From Candidatus Delongbacteria bacterium (GTDB lineage: Bacteria > Delongbacteria > UBA4055), in NCBI GenBank assembly GCA_027858795.1, contig JAQICF010000258.1, positions 1 through 5,440 of the forward strand: a stretch of 5,440 nt of DNA, written 5' to 3'. Of this stretch, positions 5,283 to 5,440 are shown in pieces. Position numbers and translations under genes: made by a program. The notes under the pieces were generated by a model. The model had not been told where the DNA came from. It worked only from the letters and a program-made list of their open reading frames with translations, and did not search any database. Position 1 is the stretch's first letter. Every line of letters starts with the position of its first letter.

Positions 5283-5440
5283 CTACATTCCCTCATAATG
5301 ATAATCATAGAACGTAAATAGATTCTCACCCATATCATAAACAATGAATTTATCCTCTTTAAAATCAAACTTCATATCAGTTGGAGTATGCGACTCAACT
5401 ATCTCAAGCTGATCAAGAATAATAGTATTCTGAAATTCTC
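5283..5440 (-). CDS. Second 6-bladed beta-propeller lipoprotein, C-terminal end only
   Basis: The minus strand is open from the right edge to the TAG at 5283-5285, giving about 52 residues of C-terminus. It aligns without gaps to the end of the neighbouring propeller protein: FQNTI, then PTD, F-x-F-x-ED-K, VYD and the identical final YDYHYEGM. It is therefore a tandem paralogue; signal peptide and main blades lie beyond the window. It has its own terminator (5220-5245). Confidence 0.85.
   Translation of the reverse strand, partial: EFQNTIILDQLEIVESHTPTDMKFDFKEDKFIVYDMGENLFTFYDYHYEGM

Overview
The window is AT-rich bacterial DNA with short intergenic gaps. Two tandem genes for secreted 6-bladed beta-propeller (NHL-like) lipoproteins, an ORF6N-domain gene and several small GTAGGG-plus-hairpin interspersed repeats suggest the FCB superphylum (Bacteroidota or Cloacimonadota-like). 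This is inference from gene content; no rRNA or other marker gene is present.

Layout, left to right. Positions 1-846 (+) hold a RimK-family ATP-grasp glutamate ligase that lacks only its first residues, cut by the window edge. Positions 848-1726 (-) hold an ORF6N DNA-binding protein with a phospholipase-D-like C-terminal half; its promoter and a GTAGGG repeat lie upstream at about 1755-1823. Positions 1868-1954 (+) hold an orphan second copy of the rimK 3' end, so the ORF6N gene sits between two copies of that end. Positions 1955-3696 (-) form a two-gene operon: a 90-aa hydrophobic membrane protein followed, with a 1-nt stop/start overlap, by a 489-aa P-loop ATPase resembling the Sll1717 family. 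Positions 3791-3912 are a cluster of four different hairpins, one of which is an excellent intrinsic terminator. Positions 3917-5092 (-) hold a beta-propeller lipoprotein, and 5283-5440 (-) the C-terminal end of its paralogue, which continues off the right edge.

All genes after rimK are on the minus strand and converge on it. The ORF6N gene stops 1 nt from the rimK stop, and the ATPase gene stops directly next to the stop of the rimK remnant. The simplest reading is that the 3' end of rimK has been a junction for acquired DNA: a unit of about 1.1 kb carrying the ORF6N gene was inserted together with, or beside, a diverged copy of the rimK tail. The ATPase plus membrane-protein pair is the best candidate here for an undescribed two-component (possibly defence) system, but that role is inferred from architecture and neighbourhood only. 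The propeller lipoproteins look like unrelated cell-surface functions.
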